DNA of 64,000 nucleotides, from assembly GCF_900104815.1 (NCBI RefSeq), contig NZ_FNTD01000004.1, positions 2,682,501 to 2,746,500 of the forward strand. The letters are read 5' to 3'. A program made the translations under genes and the position numbers. The notes below the pieces were generated by a model, which saw only the letters and a list, made by a program, of their open reading frames with translations, ran no database searches and was not told the origin of the DNA. This document shows positions 18,270 to 26,233 of this stretch, piece after piece. Positions within the stretch are counted from its first letter, which is position 1, and each line of letters begins with the position of its first letter. The DNA comes from Streptomyces misionensis (GTDB taxonomy: Bacteria > Actinomycetota > Actinomycetes > Streptomycetales > Streptomycetaceae).

Positions 18270-18384
18270 GACGGCGCGTCGGGGAGGGGCGGTCGCCGCG
18301 GGCCGGGGGCGTGCGACCGCGTGACGGGGGCATATCCCGGCGCGTACGCTCGGACGGTTGGGCTGTCGGCGGGAAGGGGCACGG

Positions 18385-19011
18385 ATGGGCATCGCGGACG
18401 CGCGGGGGCGGGCGGCCCGGCTGACCGCACGGCTGCGGCGCCCGGGGCCCGGCTCGGCCATGCGCACCCTCGCGGGCGAGCTGTCCGCGGCCGTCCGCGC
18501 CCGGCCCGAAGCGCCCGGCGACGTACGGGGGCTGTGCCGGGCGCTGTGCGAGGAGATGAGCGCGCTGCGCGGCGGCCGGCCGCTGGAGCTGCGGTTCGAA
18601 CGCTTCCCGGACGAGATCGAGGTCACGGGTCTGTGGGTGGAGTTCGCGGACTTCGACCTGGTGATCGTGGAGGAGCGGGCCGAGGACGTGCAGCAACTGG
18701 TCATCCTGGGCCATGAGTTGTGGCACCTGCACGCCGGGCACCGGCACCATCACCTCGCCGGGGACGCGGCGGCGCGGGCGTTCGCGAAGACGCCGGGCTG
18801 GCCGGACACGGCGCTGACGGTGGCGGCGCGCAACGGGTCCCGGGAGGCGGACGAGGCGGAGGCCGACGACTTCGGGCACCGGCTCGCCACGCTGCTGCGG
18901 CCCCGGCTCACCGGAACCGGGGCCGCTCCCGGCGCCGGTTTGGGGGATGCCGCGACCGCCCCGCCGCAGCGCGCCCTCGGCTACCGCGGACGGGGCGGAG
19001 CCGCACGGTGA
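18385..19011 (+). CDS. ImmA/IrrE-family metallopeptidase
   Basis: A 208-residue zinc peptidase of the ImmA/IrrE (COG2856) family with the HExxH motif in ILGHELWHLHAG. Family members cleave HTH repressors (ImmA of ICEBs1, IrrE of Deinococcus) to switch on genes. The N-terminal 40 residues are basic and helical. A long non-motif stretch (RNGSREADEAEADDFG) supplies the third zinc ligand, E-x-x-A-D-x-F being typical. No XRE-type HTH is fused or adjacent, so the substrate must be elsewhere. GGAAGGGG precedes the ATG. Its stop overlaps the GTG of the next gene (GTGA), an arrangement I recognise as the common streptomycete ImmA plus MAB_1171c pair. Confidence 0.87.
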   Translation: MGIADARGRAARLTARLRRPGPGSAMRTLAGELSAAVRARPEAPGDVRGLCRALCEEMSALRGGRPLELRFERFPDEIEVTGLWVEFADFDLVIVEERAEDVQQLVILGHELWHLHAGHRHHHLAGDAAARAFAKTPGWPDTALTVAARNGSREADEAEADDFGHRLATLLRPRLTGTGAAPGAGLGDAATAPPQRALGYRGRGGAAR

Positions 19012-20234
19012 GCACGCTGGCGCTGGATCCGTCGGCGCTGCTCGGCCACCTGTACATCTCCTTCTGGGTCCCCACGGTGTTGCTGACCGCCGCGCTGGTG
19101 CTCAAGCTGCCCACGATCATCCGGCTGTGGCGGGACCCGCTGCTGCGCGCGGTCGGCGGGGTGCTGGTGCTCGCCGCCGCGGTGTTCGTGTTCTGCATGC
19201 CGTCGATGATCGCGTGGCTGAACCGGCTGACCGGGGTCGCCAACTTCGCGGCTCCCTGGTGCTATTCGCTGATCGCCGCGAACTCGGGGGCGTGTCTGCT
19301 GTTCATCGTCACCTGGCGCAACGGGCTGCCCGAGCGGTCGGCGGTCACGCGGCGGGCGACGCGCTGGGTGGTCTCGGTGTACTCCGGGGTGATCGCCCTG
19401 CTGTGGGTGCTGTTCCTGCTCGCCGACGTGCCGGTGGAGCGGGTGCGGGACCTGGACACGTACTACGCGCGCACGCCGTTCATGCGCGAGGAGATCCTGC
19501 TCTATCTGCTGGCGCACGCCGTCGCGTGCGCGCTGAGCCTCCGGCTGATCCGGGACTGGGCCGGTGACCGGGGGCTGGACGTCTGGCTGCGGTGGGGGCT
19601 GCGGCTGCTGGGCGGGGGGTACGCGCTGAGCCTGCTCTACGACGGGGCGAAGCTCGGCGCCGTCGTCGCGCGGTGGTGCGGGCGCTCCCCGGACTGGCTG
19701 AGCACGAACCTGGCACCGCCGGTGGCCTCGCTCGCGGCGATCCTGCTGGCCGCCGGGTTCATCCTGCCGCACGCCGGCCAGGCCCTGCACGACCGGCTGC
19801 GCCTGCGGCTCGCCCATCACCGGCTGGGGCCGCTGTACCGGCTGCTGCGGGACGCCGGCGGTGTCCCGGGGCCCCGCTTCGCGCTGCGGGCGCCGGCCGG
19901 GTTGCGGCTGACGCGGCGGGAGACGTTCATCCGGGACGCGCTGCTGCCGCTGGCGCGGCGGCTGGACGCCGGGCTGGAGCGGCGGGCGTACGCGGCGGCG
20001 GTGTCCCTCGGCCACGACCCGGCGCGGGCGCGGGCGCTGGCCGCGGCGGTGGGCGTCCTGGACGCCGTCGAGCGGGGCCGGGGCGGGGCGGCCCCGGCGG
20101 CGGACGCCGATCCCTCGGCGCTGCTGCGGGAGATCGGGGAGATCTCCGGGGCGCTGCGCCGGCGCCGGGAGGTGGCGGCGGTCCGCGTCCTCGCGGGGGC
20201 CGTGCCGCGCTCCGGTGTCCGGGTGCCCGAGTGA
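19008..20234 (+). CDS. MAB_1171c-family membrane protein
   Basis: A 408-residue protein with about seven hydrophobic helices in its first 250 residues (about 15-35, 45-70, 80-100, 118-142, 165-185, 200-222, 238-258), then a soluble C-terminal domain rich in Arg and Leu (LRLTRRETFIRDALLPLARRL). It matches the MAB_1171c putative-transporter group that sits next to ImmA/IrrE peptidases. Whether it transports anything is unproven; a membrane signal receptor controlling the peptidase is equally plausible. The GTG start overlaps the preceding stop, so the two proteins are translated in a fixed ratio. Confidence 0.85.
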   Translation: MSTLALDPSALLGHLYISFWVPTVLLTAALVLKLPTIIRLWRDPLLRAVGGVLVLAAAVFVFCMPSMIAWLNRLTGVANFAAPWCYSLIAANSGACLLFIVTWRNGLPERSAVTRRATRWVVSVYSGVIALLWVLFLLADVPVERVRDLDTYYARTPFMREEILLYLLAHAVACALSLRLIRDWAGDRGLDVWLRWGLRLLGGGYALSLLYDGAKLGAVVARWCGRSPDWLSTNLAPPVASLAAILLAAGFILPHAGQALHDRLRLRLAHHRLGPLYRLLRDAGGVPGPRFALRAPAGLRLTRRETFIRDALLPLARRLDAGLERRAYAAAVSLGHDPARARALAAAVGVLDAVERGRGGAAPAADADPSALLREIGEISGALRRRREVAAVRVLAGAVPRSGVRVPE

Positions 20235-20254
20235 CGGGTCCCCGAGGGCGCACC

Positions 20255-20821
20255 ATGGGAGGCGTGGCCCTTGATTTCCAACTGGTGTTGCTGCGGCGGA
20301 TGAGCGATCACAACCCCGTTCTGGTGGACGAGGCCAGACGGCGGCTCGGGGTGTCGGCCGCGGACATGCGGGAGGCCAACAAGCGCTGGCAGGCGATGGT
20401 GCGTTCGCCGCGGTCCCGGTCCGCCGCCGCCCGCTACCGCTCGGTCCTCGGCGAGCCGGAGGCCGTGCTGCCGCGCAGACTGGGCGACGTCGACTGCGAG
20501 GCCCGCCGCTGGGCCCTTCCCCTCTGGCCCGAGCTGCGCTTCGAGGTGCTGGTGGGGCCGGGCGGCGCCGTGTGGAACGAGTGGCTGGTCCGCGCGCCCG
20601 GCGCTCCCGTACCGGCCCTGCACACCCTGGACGACCTCACCCCTTGGTCCTGCACCGTGGACGAGGCCGCCCGCGCCTTCCCGCCGGCCCGCCCGCTGGA
20701 GGGCACCGCCCCGACCCGCTGGGGCCTCGCCCTCACCGCGCCCGACCGTGCCGGCGTGCCGCGCGAGGTGGTCGCCGAGTTCACCTGGGGCCTGCTCCAG
20801 CGGACCGCCGTCGTGGCCTGA
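20255..20821 (+). CDS. Hypothetical protein of the ImmA operon
   Basis: A 188-residue cytoplasmic protein, 20 bases after the MAB_1171c gene. GAGGGCG lies seven bases before the ATG; the downstream GTG at 20264 has no usable spacing. Residues 1-75 form a predicted helical part (LVLLRRMSDHNPVLVDEARRR, then ADMREANKRWQAMVRS) and the rest is beta-rich (RFEVLVGPGGAVWNEWLVRAP). I do not recognise the family. No membrane segment, signal or catalytic motif is evident. Gene order suggests it works with the ImmA/MAB_1171c pair, possibly as the peptidase substrate or adaptor, but this is only inference from position. Confidence 0.75.
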   Translation: MGGVALDFQLVLLRRMSDHNPVLVDEARRRLGVSAADMREANKRWQAMVRSPRSRSAAARYRSVLGEPEAVLPRRLGDVDCEARRWALPLWPELRFEVLVGPGGAVWNEWLVRAPGAPVPALHTLDDLTPWSCTVDEAARAFPPARPLEGTAPTRWGLALTAPDRAGVPREVVAEFTWGLLQRTAVVA

Positions 20822-20832
20822 GCGCCACCGGC

Positions 20833-21663
20833 TCAGTCGTCGAAGCCCGTCGCCCGGGTCCGCTTCTCCCACTCGGTCACGTCCGCGCGGACCTGGTCGA
20901 GATGGGCCAGCACCGCGCTCACCCCGTCGTCCCCGAGCGGCAGCCGCAGCGGTGTGCGGTCGGCCTCCAGCGCGGCGAGGACGAGGGCCGCGGCCTTGGC
21001 GGGGTCGCCTGGCTGGGCGCCGTCGCCCTCCGCCACGTCGCCGCGGGTCTCGCCGACCCTGGCGTACAGCCCGCTGTCGGCGCTGACCGCGGTGCGGCGG
21101 GCGTCGAAGAGGGAGGTGCGGAAGGCGCCCGGCTCCACGATCAGCACCTTGACGCCGTACTCGGCGACCTCGTCCGCGAGCGCCTCGGACATGCCCTCCA
21201 GCGCGAACTTGGTCGCGCTGTACGCCCCGAAGCCCGCGAAGGACAGCTGGCCGCCCATGCTGCTCATCTGCACGATCGCCCCGGAGCGCCGCTCCCGCAT
21301 GGCGGGCAGCACCGCCCGCACCAGCGCCGCGGGACCGAAGAAGTGCAGGTCGAACAGGTCCCGCAGCTCCTGGTCGCCGGTCTCCTCGACGGCCCCGACA
21401 TGGGCGCGGCCCGCGTTGTTGACCAGCACGTCGATCCGGCCGTGCCGGGTCAGTACGTCCGCCACGGCCGCCTCCGCCGCGGCGATGTCGGTCACGTCCA
21501 GGCGCAGCGCCTCGACCTGGTCGGGGTGCGCGGCGACCAGGTCGTCCAGGGCCTCGGGGCGCCGGGCCGCGCCGACCACCACGTCACCGGCGGCTACGGC
21601 CGCTTCGGTGATGGTCCGCCCGAACCCGCTGCTCGCCCCGGTCACCAGCCATACCTTGTTCAT
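20833..21663 (-). CDS. Short-chain dehydrogenase/reductase
   Basis: A 276-residue classical SDR with the cofactor motif TGASSGFG at 8-15, the NNAG motif, and the catalytic Ser in MSSMGG followed by Y-x-x-x-K in YSATK. It is of the group often annotated as oxidoreductase near LysR regulators (SFGR-like, GRIDVLVNNAGRAHVGAVEE). An Arg-Arg pair after the second strand (GAARRPEALDDL) favours NADP. AGGGGAG precedes the ATG at 21663. It is divergent from the LysR gene across 101 bases, its probable regulator. Substrate unknown. Confidence 0.92.
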   Translation of the reverse strand: MNKVWLVTGASSGFGRTITEAAVAAGDVVVGAARRPEALDDLVAAHPDQVEALRLDVTDIAAAEAAVADVLTRHGRIDVLVNNAGRAHVGAVEETGDQELRDLFDLHFFGPAALVRAVLPAMRERRSGAIVQMSSMGGQLSFAGFGAYSATKFALEGMSEALADEVAEYGVKVLIVEPGAFRTSLFDARRTAVSADSGLYARVGETRGDVAEGDGAQPGDPAKAAALVLAALEADRTPLRLPLGDDGVSAVLAHLDQVRADVTEWEKRTRATGFDD

Positions 21664-21764
21664 GTCAGCTCCCCTGGTCCCGCGGGCGGCCCCGTGCCGT
21701 CCCCCGATGCGCACCAGCTTCGCGCCGTGCCCCGTTGCCCGTCCAAGACCCCTGGTGATAACCC

Positions 21765-22673
21765 ATGGCTATGACCCTTGATGTGCACGCACGGGATCTG
21801 CGGTACTTCGTCGCCGTCGCCGAGGAACTGCACTTCACCCGCGCGGCCGAACGGCTGTACGTCTCCCAGCCCGCGCTCAGCAAGCAGATCCGGGCGCTGG
21901 AGCGGCAGTTGGGGGCCGATCTGCTGTGCCGGGACCGGCACGGGGTGGCGCTGACGGCCGCGGGCGAGGCGCTGCTGCCGCACGCCCGGGCGGTGCTGGC
22001 CGCGTGGGCGGCGGGCGCGGACGCCGTGGAGGCGGCCAAGGCGGCCCAGCGGGCCACGCTCACCGTGGGCATGAGCACCAGCCCGGGCCGGGGCGGGCTG
22101 CTGCCGGCCATCCGCTCCCGCTTCACCGCCGCCCACCCCGATGTCACCGTCCGGCTGCGCCAGTCGAGCTGGGAGGACCCGACGGCGGGTCTCGCGGGCC
22201 AGGCCGTGGACGCCGCGTTCGTCTGGCTGCCGCTGCCGGACGAGGAGCGGTACGACTGGGTCGTCGTCGCGCGGGAGGCCCGGCTGGTGGCCCTGCCGGA
22301 GACGCACCCGCTCGCCGCCCGCACCGAACTGGACTTCGCCGAGCTGCTGGACGAGCCGTTCCTCGCCCTGCCGCCCGGCGCGGGGGTGCTGCGCGACCAC
22401 TGGCTCGCCCTGGACGCCCGTGCGGGCCGGCCGGCGCGGATCGGCGCGGAGATCGCCGGGGCGGAGGAGACGTACGAAGCACTGGTCGCGGGGCTCGGGA
22501 TCTGTCTGGTCGCGGCGGGCAACGCGCCGCTGATCAGCCTGGGCGGGGTCGTCACCCGCCCGGTCCGGGGGGTGGGACCCAGCCGGTACGCGCTGGCCTG
22601 GCGGCGCGAGGCCGGGGAGCGTCCGCTGGTACGGGCGTACGCGGGGGCGTGCCGCGAGACGGTCGGCGGTTAG
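21765..22673 (+). CDS. LysR-family transcriptional regulator
   Basis: A 302-residue LysR protein. The HTH is at about 8-67 (LRYFVAVAEELHFTRAAERL, then SQPALSKQIRALE), the linker helix follows, and the effector-binding domain spans about 92-295. The signature VDAAFVWLPLPDEERYDW and the ending resemble the BenM/CatR-like group. It is divergent from the SDR gene and probably controls it. Its last four bases overlap the end of the convergent ATP-grasp gene. The ATG at 21771 is an alternative start two codons in. Confidence 0.92.
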   Translation: MAMTLDVHARDLRYFVAVAEELHFTRAAERLYVSQPALSKQIRALERQLGADLLCRDRHGVALTAAGEALLPHARAVLAAWAAGADAVEAAKAAQRATLTVGMSTSPGRGGLLPAIRSRFTAAHPDVTVRLRQSSWEDPTAGLAGQAVDAAFVWLPLPDEERYDWVVVAREARLVALPETHPLAARTELDFAELLDEPFLALPPGAGVLRDHWLALDARAGRPARIGAEIAGAEETYEALVAGLGICLVAAGNAPLISLGGVVTRPVRGVGPSRYALAWRREAGERPLVRAYAGACRETVGG

Positions 22674-23560
22674 GCCGGGGCCTCGGCCTCGGCCTCGGCC
22701 TCGGCCAGGATCGCCGTCGCCACGTGCGGCACCGAGTCCGGGTGCAGGAAGAGGAAGAGGTTCGGCTCCACCAGTTCCAGTTCCATCAGGCGGGGCGCGC
22801 CGTCCGGGCCGTCGGCGAGGTCCACGCGGGCGTAGAGCAGCGGAGCGCGGGTGGGCACCGCCGCCAACGCCTTCTCGGCGACGGCGAGTTCGGCGTCCGT
22901 CGGCTGCCAGGGGGTGAGGTCCGGGTGGGCGACCTTGTCGGCGTCGTACGGTGTCCCGGGCGTGAGCACGGCCGCCTTGCGGCTCGCGTGCAGCAGCCGG
23001 CCGCCGAAGAACTGGAGCGCCCGTTCCCCGGTGACGTCGATGCCCGTGAGGTAGGGCTGCACCATCGCGGTGAAGCCCTCGGCGTGCATCCGGGCGAGCT
23101 GCCGCAGCGCCGTGTCGTGCTCGGCGGGGGTGTAGCGGGCGGCGAAGCGGGCGCCCGCGCCGGACGTCGGCTTGATCACGTACTCGTGGTCGGACGGCAG
23201 GGCGACGGGCTCGCCCGGGGCCATGTAGCGCGTGGGCACGGTGGGCACCCCGGCCGCGGCCAGGTCGCCCAGGTACCGCTTGTCGGTGTTCCAGCGCACG
23301 ACGTCGAGCGGGTTGGCGACCCGGGTCACCCGCCCCACCCGCTCCAGCCAGTGCGCGAACTCCTCGGCGCGCCAGCTGTAGTCCCAGGGCGAGCGGATGA
23401 CGACCAGGTCGTACCCGGCCCAGTCCACGTCCGGGTCGTCCCAGAAGGGGGCGTCCGCCCGCGCCCCGGCGTCGTTCAGGGCCCGCACCAGCACCGGCAG
23501 ATCACGGTCCTTGCTCGGCCCGGCACCGGGGTCGTAGGTGGCGAGGGCTATGCGGGGCAC
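22670..23560 (-). CDS. ATP-grasp domain protein
   Basis: A 296-residue enzyme with a complete ATP-grasp fold: an N-terminal pre-ATP domain (1-95; VVIRSPWDYSWRAEEF), the ATP lobe (DHEYVIKPTSGAGARF with the invariant Lys) and the metal-binding end (LMELELVEPNLFLFLHPDS with acidic residues). Related Streptomyces proteins are annotated as RimK/glutathione-synthase-like ligases that join a carboxylate to an amine. The GTG at 23560 has AGGGAG at seven bases. The C-terminus ends with an AEAEAEAEA tail encoded by four CCTCGG repeats. It overlaps lysR tail to tail. Substrates are unknown and no peptide or cofactor genes adjoin it. Confidence 0.85.
   Translation of the reverse strand: MPRIALATYDPGAGPSKDRDLPVLVRALNDAGARADAPFWDDPDVDWAGYDLVVIRSPWDYSWRAEEFAHWLERVGRVTRVANPLDVVRWNTDKRYLGDLAAAGVPTVPTRYMAPGEPVALPSDHEYVIKPTSGAGARFAARYTPAEHDTALRQLARMHAEGFTAMVQPYLTGIDVTGERALQFFGGRLLHASRKAAVLTPGTPYDADKVAHPDLTPWQPTDAELAVAEKALAAVPTRAPLLYARVDLADGPDGAPRLMELELVEPNLFLFLHPDSVPHVATAILAEAEAEAEAPA
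22681..22704. repeat. CCTCGG hexamer microsatellite
   Basis: Four perfect copies of CCTCGG encode the Ala-Glu repeat at the end of the ATP-grasp protein. Being a multiple of three, copy-number slippage would lengthen or shorten the tail by two residues without a frameshift. Confidence 0.85.
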
Positions 23561-23633
23561 GGCGGACTCCCTGTCGTACGGCGGTTCGAACACCGGCGAG
23601 GCTAACAAGCGGCCCGGAACCGGGACAGGGGGT

Positions 23634-23664
23634 TTGACCTTCACCTTCGGTGAAGCCCCAGCAT
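23634..23664 (+). promoter_or_regulatory. MerR-type promoter with overlong spacer and operator dyad
   Basis: TTGACC (23634-23639) is followed after 19 bases by CAGCAT (23659-23664). Inside that spacer sits a perfect dyad, CTTCACC-TTC-GGTGAAG (23639-23655). A 19-base spacer with an internal dyad is the known hallmark of promoters controlled by MerR proteins, which twist the overlong spacer. It lies 30 bases before the ATG of the MerR-PP2C gene, indicating autoregulation. Confidence 0.6.
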
Positions 23665-23694
23665 CGGTGGCGGACGACGAGAGGCGCGGATGCG

Positions 23695-24747
23695 ATGGAA
23701 CTGCTGACGATCGGGGCGTTCGCCAGGCTGAGCCGGCTGTCGCCGAAGGCGCTGCGGCTGTACGACGAGTCGGAGCTGCTGCGGCCCGCCCGGGTCGACC
23801 CGGACACCGGCTACCGGTACTACGCCGCCGGCCAGTTGGGCCGGGCCCGGCTCGTGGCCTGGCTGCGGCGGCTCGGGATGCCGCTGGCCGGGATACGCGC
23901 CGTGTGCGCGCTGCCGCCGGCCGAGGCCGCGCGGGAGATCGGCGCGTACTGGGCGCGGGTCGAGGCGGAGACGGCCGTACGGCGGGACCTCGCCGCGTTC
24001 CTCGTCGCGGAGCTGACCGGCGAACCGGGAAGGGAACCCATGACCATGCTGGAACTTCGGCACTCGGCGCACACCGACCGCGGGCTGGTGCGCCCGGCCA
24101 ACCAGGACACCGTGTACGCGGGCCGCAGACTGCTCGCCGTGGCCGACGGGTTCGGCCCGGCGGGCCGGTCCGCGAGCGGCGCGGCGGTGGCGGCGCTGCG
24201 CTTCCTGGACGAGGCGCAGGAGCCGCCCGCGGACGGGGTGCTGGGCGCCCTGGAGGACGCGGTGCGCCGCGCGGGCGAGGCGGTGCGGAACCTGACCGGC
24301 GGCGCGAACGACGCCGGCACCACGCTGACCGCCCTGCTGTGGACCGGGTCCCGGCTGGCCCTCGCGCACATCGGGGACTCGCGGGCGTACCTGCTGCGCG
24401 ACGGCGAGCTGTACCGGTTCACCCAGGACCATCGCGTCGAACCCCGCTCGCTGATGCTGCTCAAGGCCCTGACCGGCGGGGCCGATCCGGTGCCGGACCT
24501 GCGCCTCCAGGAGCCGCTGCCGGACGACCGGTACCTGCTGTGCTCGGACGGTCTCACGGAGGCGGTGCCCGACGCCCGGATCGCGCGGCTGCTGGGGGGC
24601 GGCGCCGGGCCCGGGGGCACGGTGCGGGCGCTGGTGGACGCGGCCCTCGCGGCGGGCGCCCCCGACAACGTGACCTGTGTGGTCGCCGACGTCACCGCGC
24701 CCGCCGCGGCCGGACGGCCGGCGACCCCCGGGGACCCGGTGGTGTAG
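23695..24747 (+). CDS. MerR regulator fused to a PP2C-type phosphatase
   Basis: A 350-residue fusion. Residues 1-75 are a MerR winged helix (LLTIGAFARLSRLSPKALRLYDE, then DPDTGYRYYA), followed by a short dimerisation helix to about 110. Residues 125-340 are a PP2C Ser/Thr phosphatase: TDRGLVRPANQDTVY, the metal-binding AVADGFG, IGDSRAYLLRDG and the final APDNVTCVV with the last metal Asp. Catalytic Asp residues appear intact. The phosphatase domain replaces the usual ligand-binding domain, so DNA binding may respond to protein phosphorylation rather than to a drug. GAGAGG precedes the ATG. The next gene, matB, follows 40 bases later on the same strand and could be a target. Confidence 0.9.
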   Translation: MELLTIGAFARLSRLSPKALRLYDESELLRPARVDPDTGYRYYAAGQLGRARLVAWLRRLGMPLAGIRAVCALPPAEAAREIGAYWARVEAETAVRRDLAAFLVAELTGEPGREPMTMLELRHSAHTDRGLVRPANQDTVYAGRRLLAVADGFGPAGRSASGAAVAALRFLDEAQEPPADGVLGALEDAVRRAGEAVRNLTGGANDAGTTLTALLWTGSRLALAHIGDSRAYLLRDGELYRFTQDHRVEPRSLMLLKALTGGADPVPDLRLQEPLPDDRYLLCSDGLTEAVPDARIARLLGGGAGPGGTVRALVDAALAAGAPDNVTCVVADVTAPAAAGRPATPGDPVV

Positions 24748-24787
24748 GAAGGACGCAGATGGTCCCGAGAGCGAAGGAGTCCGCCGC

Positions 24788-26233
24788 GTGTCCTCCCTCT
24801 TTCCCGCCCTGACGGACGGTCCGCCCACGCGGGTCGCGGTGCGGTTCGGCGAGCGGTCGTCGACGTACGGCGAGCTGGCCGGGGCCGCCGGGGCCGTGGC
24901 GGCGCGGATCGCCGGGGCCGGGCGGGTGGCCGTGTGGGCCACGCCCGAGCTGGAGACGGCCGTCGCCGTGACCGGGGTGCTGCTCGCCGGGGCCGCCGCC
25001 GTGCCGCTCAACCCGAAGTCGGGCGAGAAGGAGCTGGCGCACATCGTCTCCGACAGCGCGCCCCGGACGGTGCTGGCCGCGCCGGGCGCCCGGCTGCCCG
25101 CCGCCCTGGGGGAGCTGGAGCGCGTCGACGTGGACGCGGCCGCCGTCGCCCCGGTCCCGTCCGCCGGCGTGTCCGACGAGGACCCGGCGCTGATCGTCTA
25201 CACCTCCGGCACCACCGGCCCGCCCAAGGGTGCCGTACTGCCCCGGCGGGCCCTCGCCGCGACGCTGGACGCGCTGGCGGAGGCCTGGCGGTGGACGGCG
25301 GCGGACGTGCTGGTGCACGGGCTGCCGCTGTTCCATGTGCACGGGCTGGTGCTCGGTGTCCTCGGGCCGCTGCGGCGCGGCGGCTCGGTGCGGCACCTGG
25401 GCCGGTTCTCCACCGAGGGCGTGGCGCGCGAGCTGGCCGACGGCGCGACCATGCTGTTCGGGGTGCCGACGATGTACCACCGCATCGCCGAGGCCCTGCC
25501 GGGCGACCCGGAACTGGCCGAGGCGCTCGGCGGTGCCCGGCTGCTGGTCTCGGGCTCGGCCGCGCTGCCGGTCCACGACCACGAGCGGATCGCGGCGGCC
25601 ACCGGGCGCCGGGTGATCGAGCGTTACGGCATGACCGAGACGCTGATGAACACCAGCGTGCGCGCCGACGGGGAGCCCCGCGCCGGAACGGTCGGGGTGC
25701 CGCTGCCCGGTGTGCGGCTGCGGCTGGTGGAGGAGGACGGCTCGGAGATCGCCGCCCTCGACGGGGAGACCGTCGGGGAGATCCAGGTGCGCGGGCCGAA
25801 CCTGTTCACCGAGTATCTGAACCGGCCCGACGCCACGGCCGCCGCGTTCACCGCCGACGGCTGGTTCCGCACCGGGGACATGGCGGTGCGCGAGCCCGAC
25901 GGGTACGTGCGGATCGTGGGGCGCAAGGCGACCGACCTGATCAAGAGCGGTGGCTACAAGATCGGGGCGGGCGAGATCGAGAACGCGCTGCTGGAACACC
26001 CGGGGGTGCGGGAGGCGGCGGTCACCGGGGAGCCGGACGCCGATCTCGGGGAGCGGATCGTCGCCTGGATCGTCCCGGTCGATCCGCAGGCGCCGCCGGG
26101 CACCGAGGAGTTGGCCGGGCACGTGGCCCGGCGGCTCGCCCCGCACAAGCGGCCCCGCGTCGTGCGCTACCTGGACGCCCTGCCGCGCAACGACATGGGC
26201 AAGATCATGAAGCGGGCGCTGGCCGATGGCTGA
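24788..26233 (+). CDS. matB: Malonyl/methylmalonyl-CoA synthetase MatB
   Basis: A 481-residue ANL-family acyl-CoA synthetase making malonyl- or methylmalonyl-CoA from the free diacid, CoA and ATP. It closely matches what I remember of S. coelicolor MatB (SCO2444): the start SSLFPAL, the P-loop YTSGTTGPPKG, LPLFHVHGLVLG, ERYGMTETLMNTSVRADG (an Arg in this segment binds the distal carboxylate in MatB), WFRTGDMAV and the C-terminal Lys in NDMGKIMK. The GTG start has GAAGGAG nine bases upstream. Its stop overlaps the ATG of the carboxyltransferase by eight bases, so the two are coupled. It supplies extender units for fatty acids or polyketides. Confidence 0.93.
   Translation: MSSLFPALTDGPPTRVAVRFGERSSTYGELAGAAGAVAARIAGAGRVAVWATPELETAVAVTGVLLAGAAAVPLNPKSGEKELAHIVSDSAPRTVLAAPGARLPAALGELERVDVDAAAVAPVPSAGVSDEDPALIVYTSGTTGPPKGAVLPRRALAATLDALAEAWRWTAADVLVHGLPLFHVHGLVLGVLGPLRRGGSVRHLGRFSTEGVARELADGATMLFGVPTMYHRIAEALPGDPELAEALGGARLLVSGSAALPVHDHERIAAATGRRVIERYGMTETLMNTSVRADGEPRAGTVGVPLPGVRLRLVEEDGSEIAALDGETVGEIQVRGPNLFTEYLNRPDATAAAFTADGWFRTGDMAVREPDGYVRIVGRKATDLIKSGGYKIGAGEIENALLEHPGVREAAVTGEPDADLGERIVAWIVPVDPQAPPGTEELAGHVARRLAPHKRPRVVRYLDALPRNDMGKIMKRALADG

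Noticed and set aside
15225..18704. Open frame of 1159 codons on the minus strand opposite the beta-galactosidase
   Set aside because: Composition is Arg/Pro/His/Gln/Val shadow; the plus-strand frame has GH35 catalytic motifs and a Tat signal.
22681..22704. CRISPR-like or regulatory repeat
   Set aside because: Four contiguous hexamers without spacers inside a coding region are a simple microsatellite.
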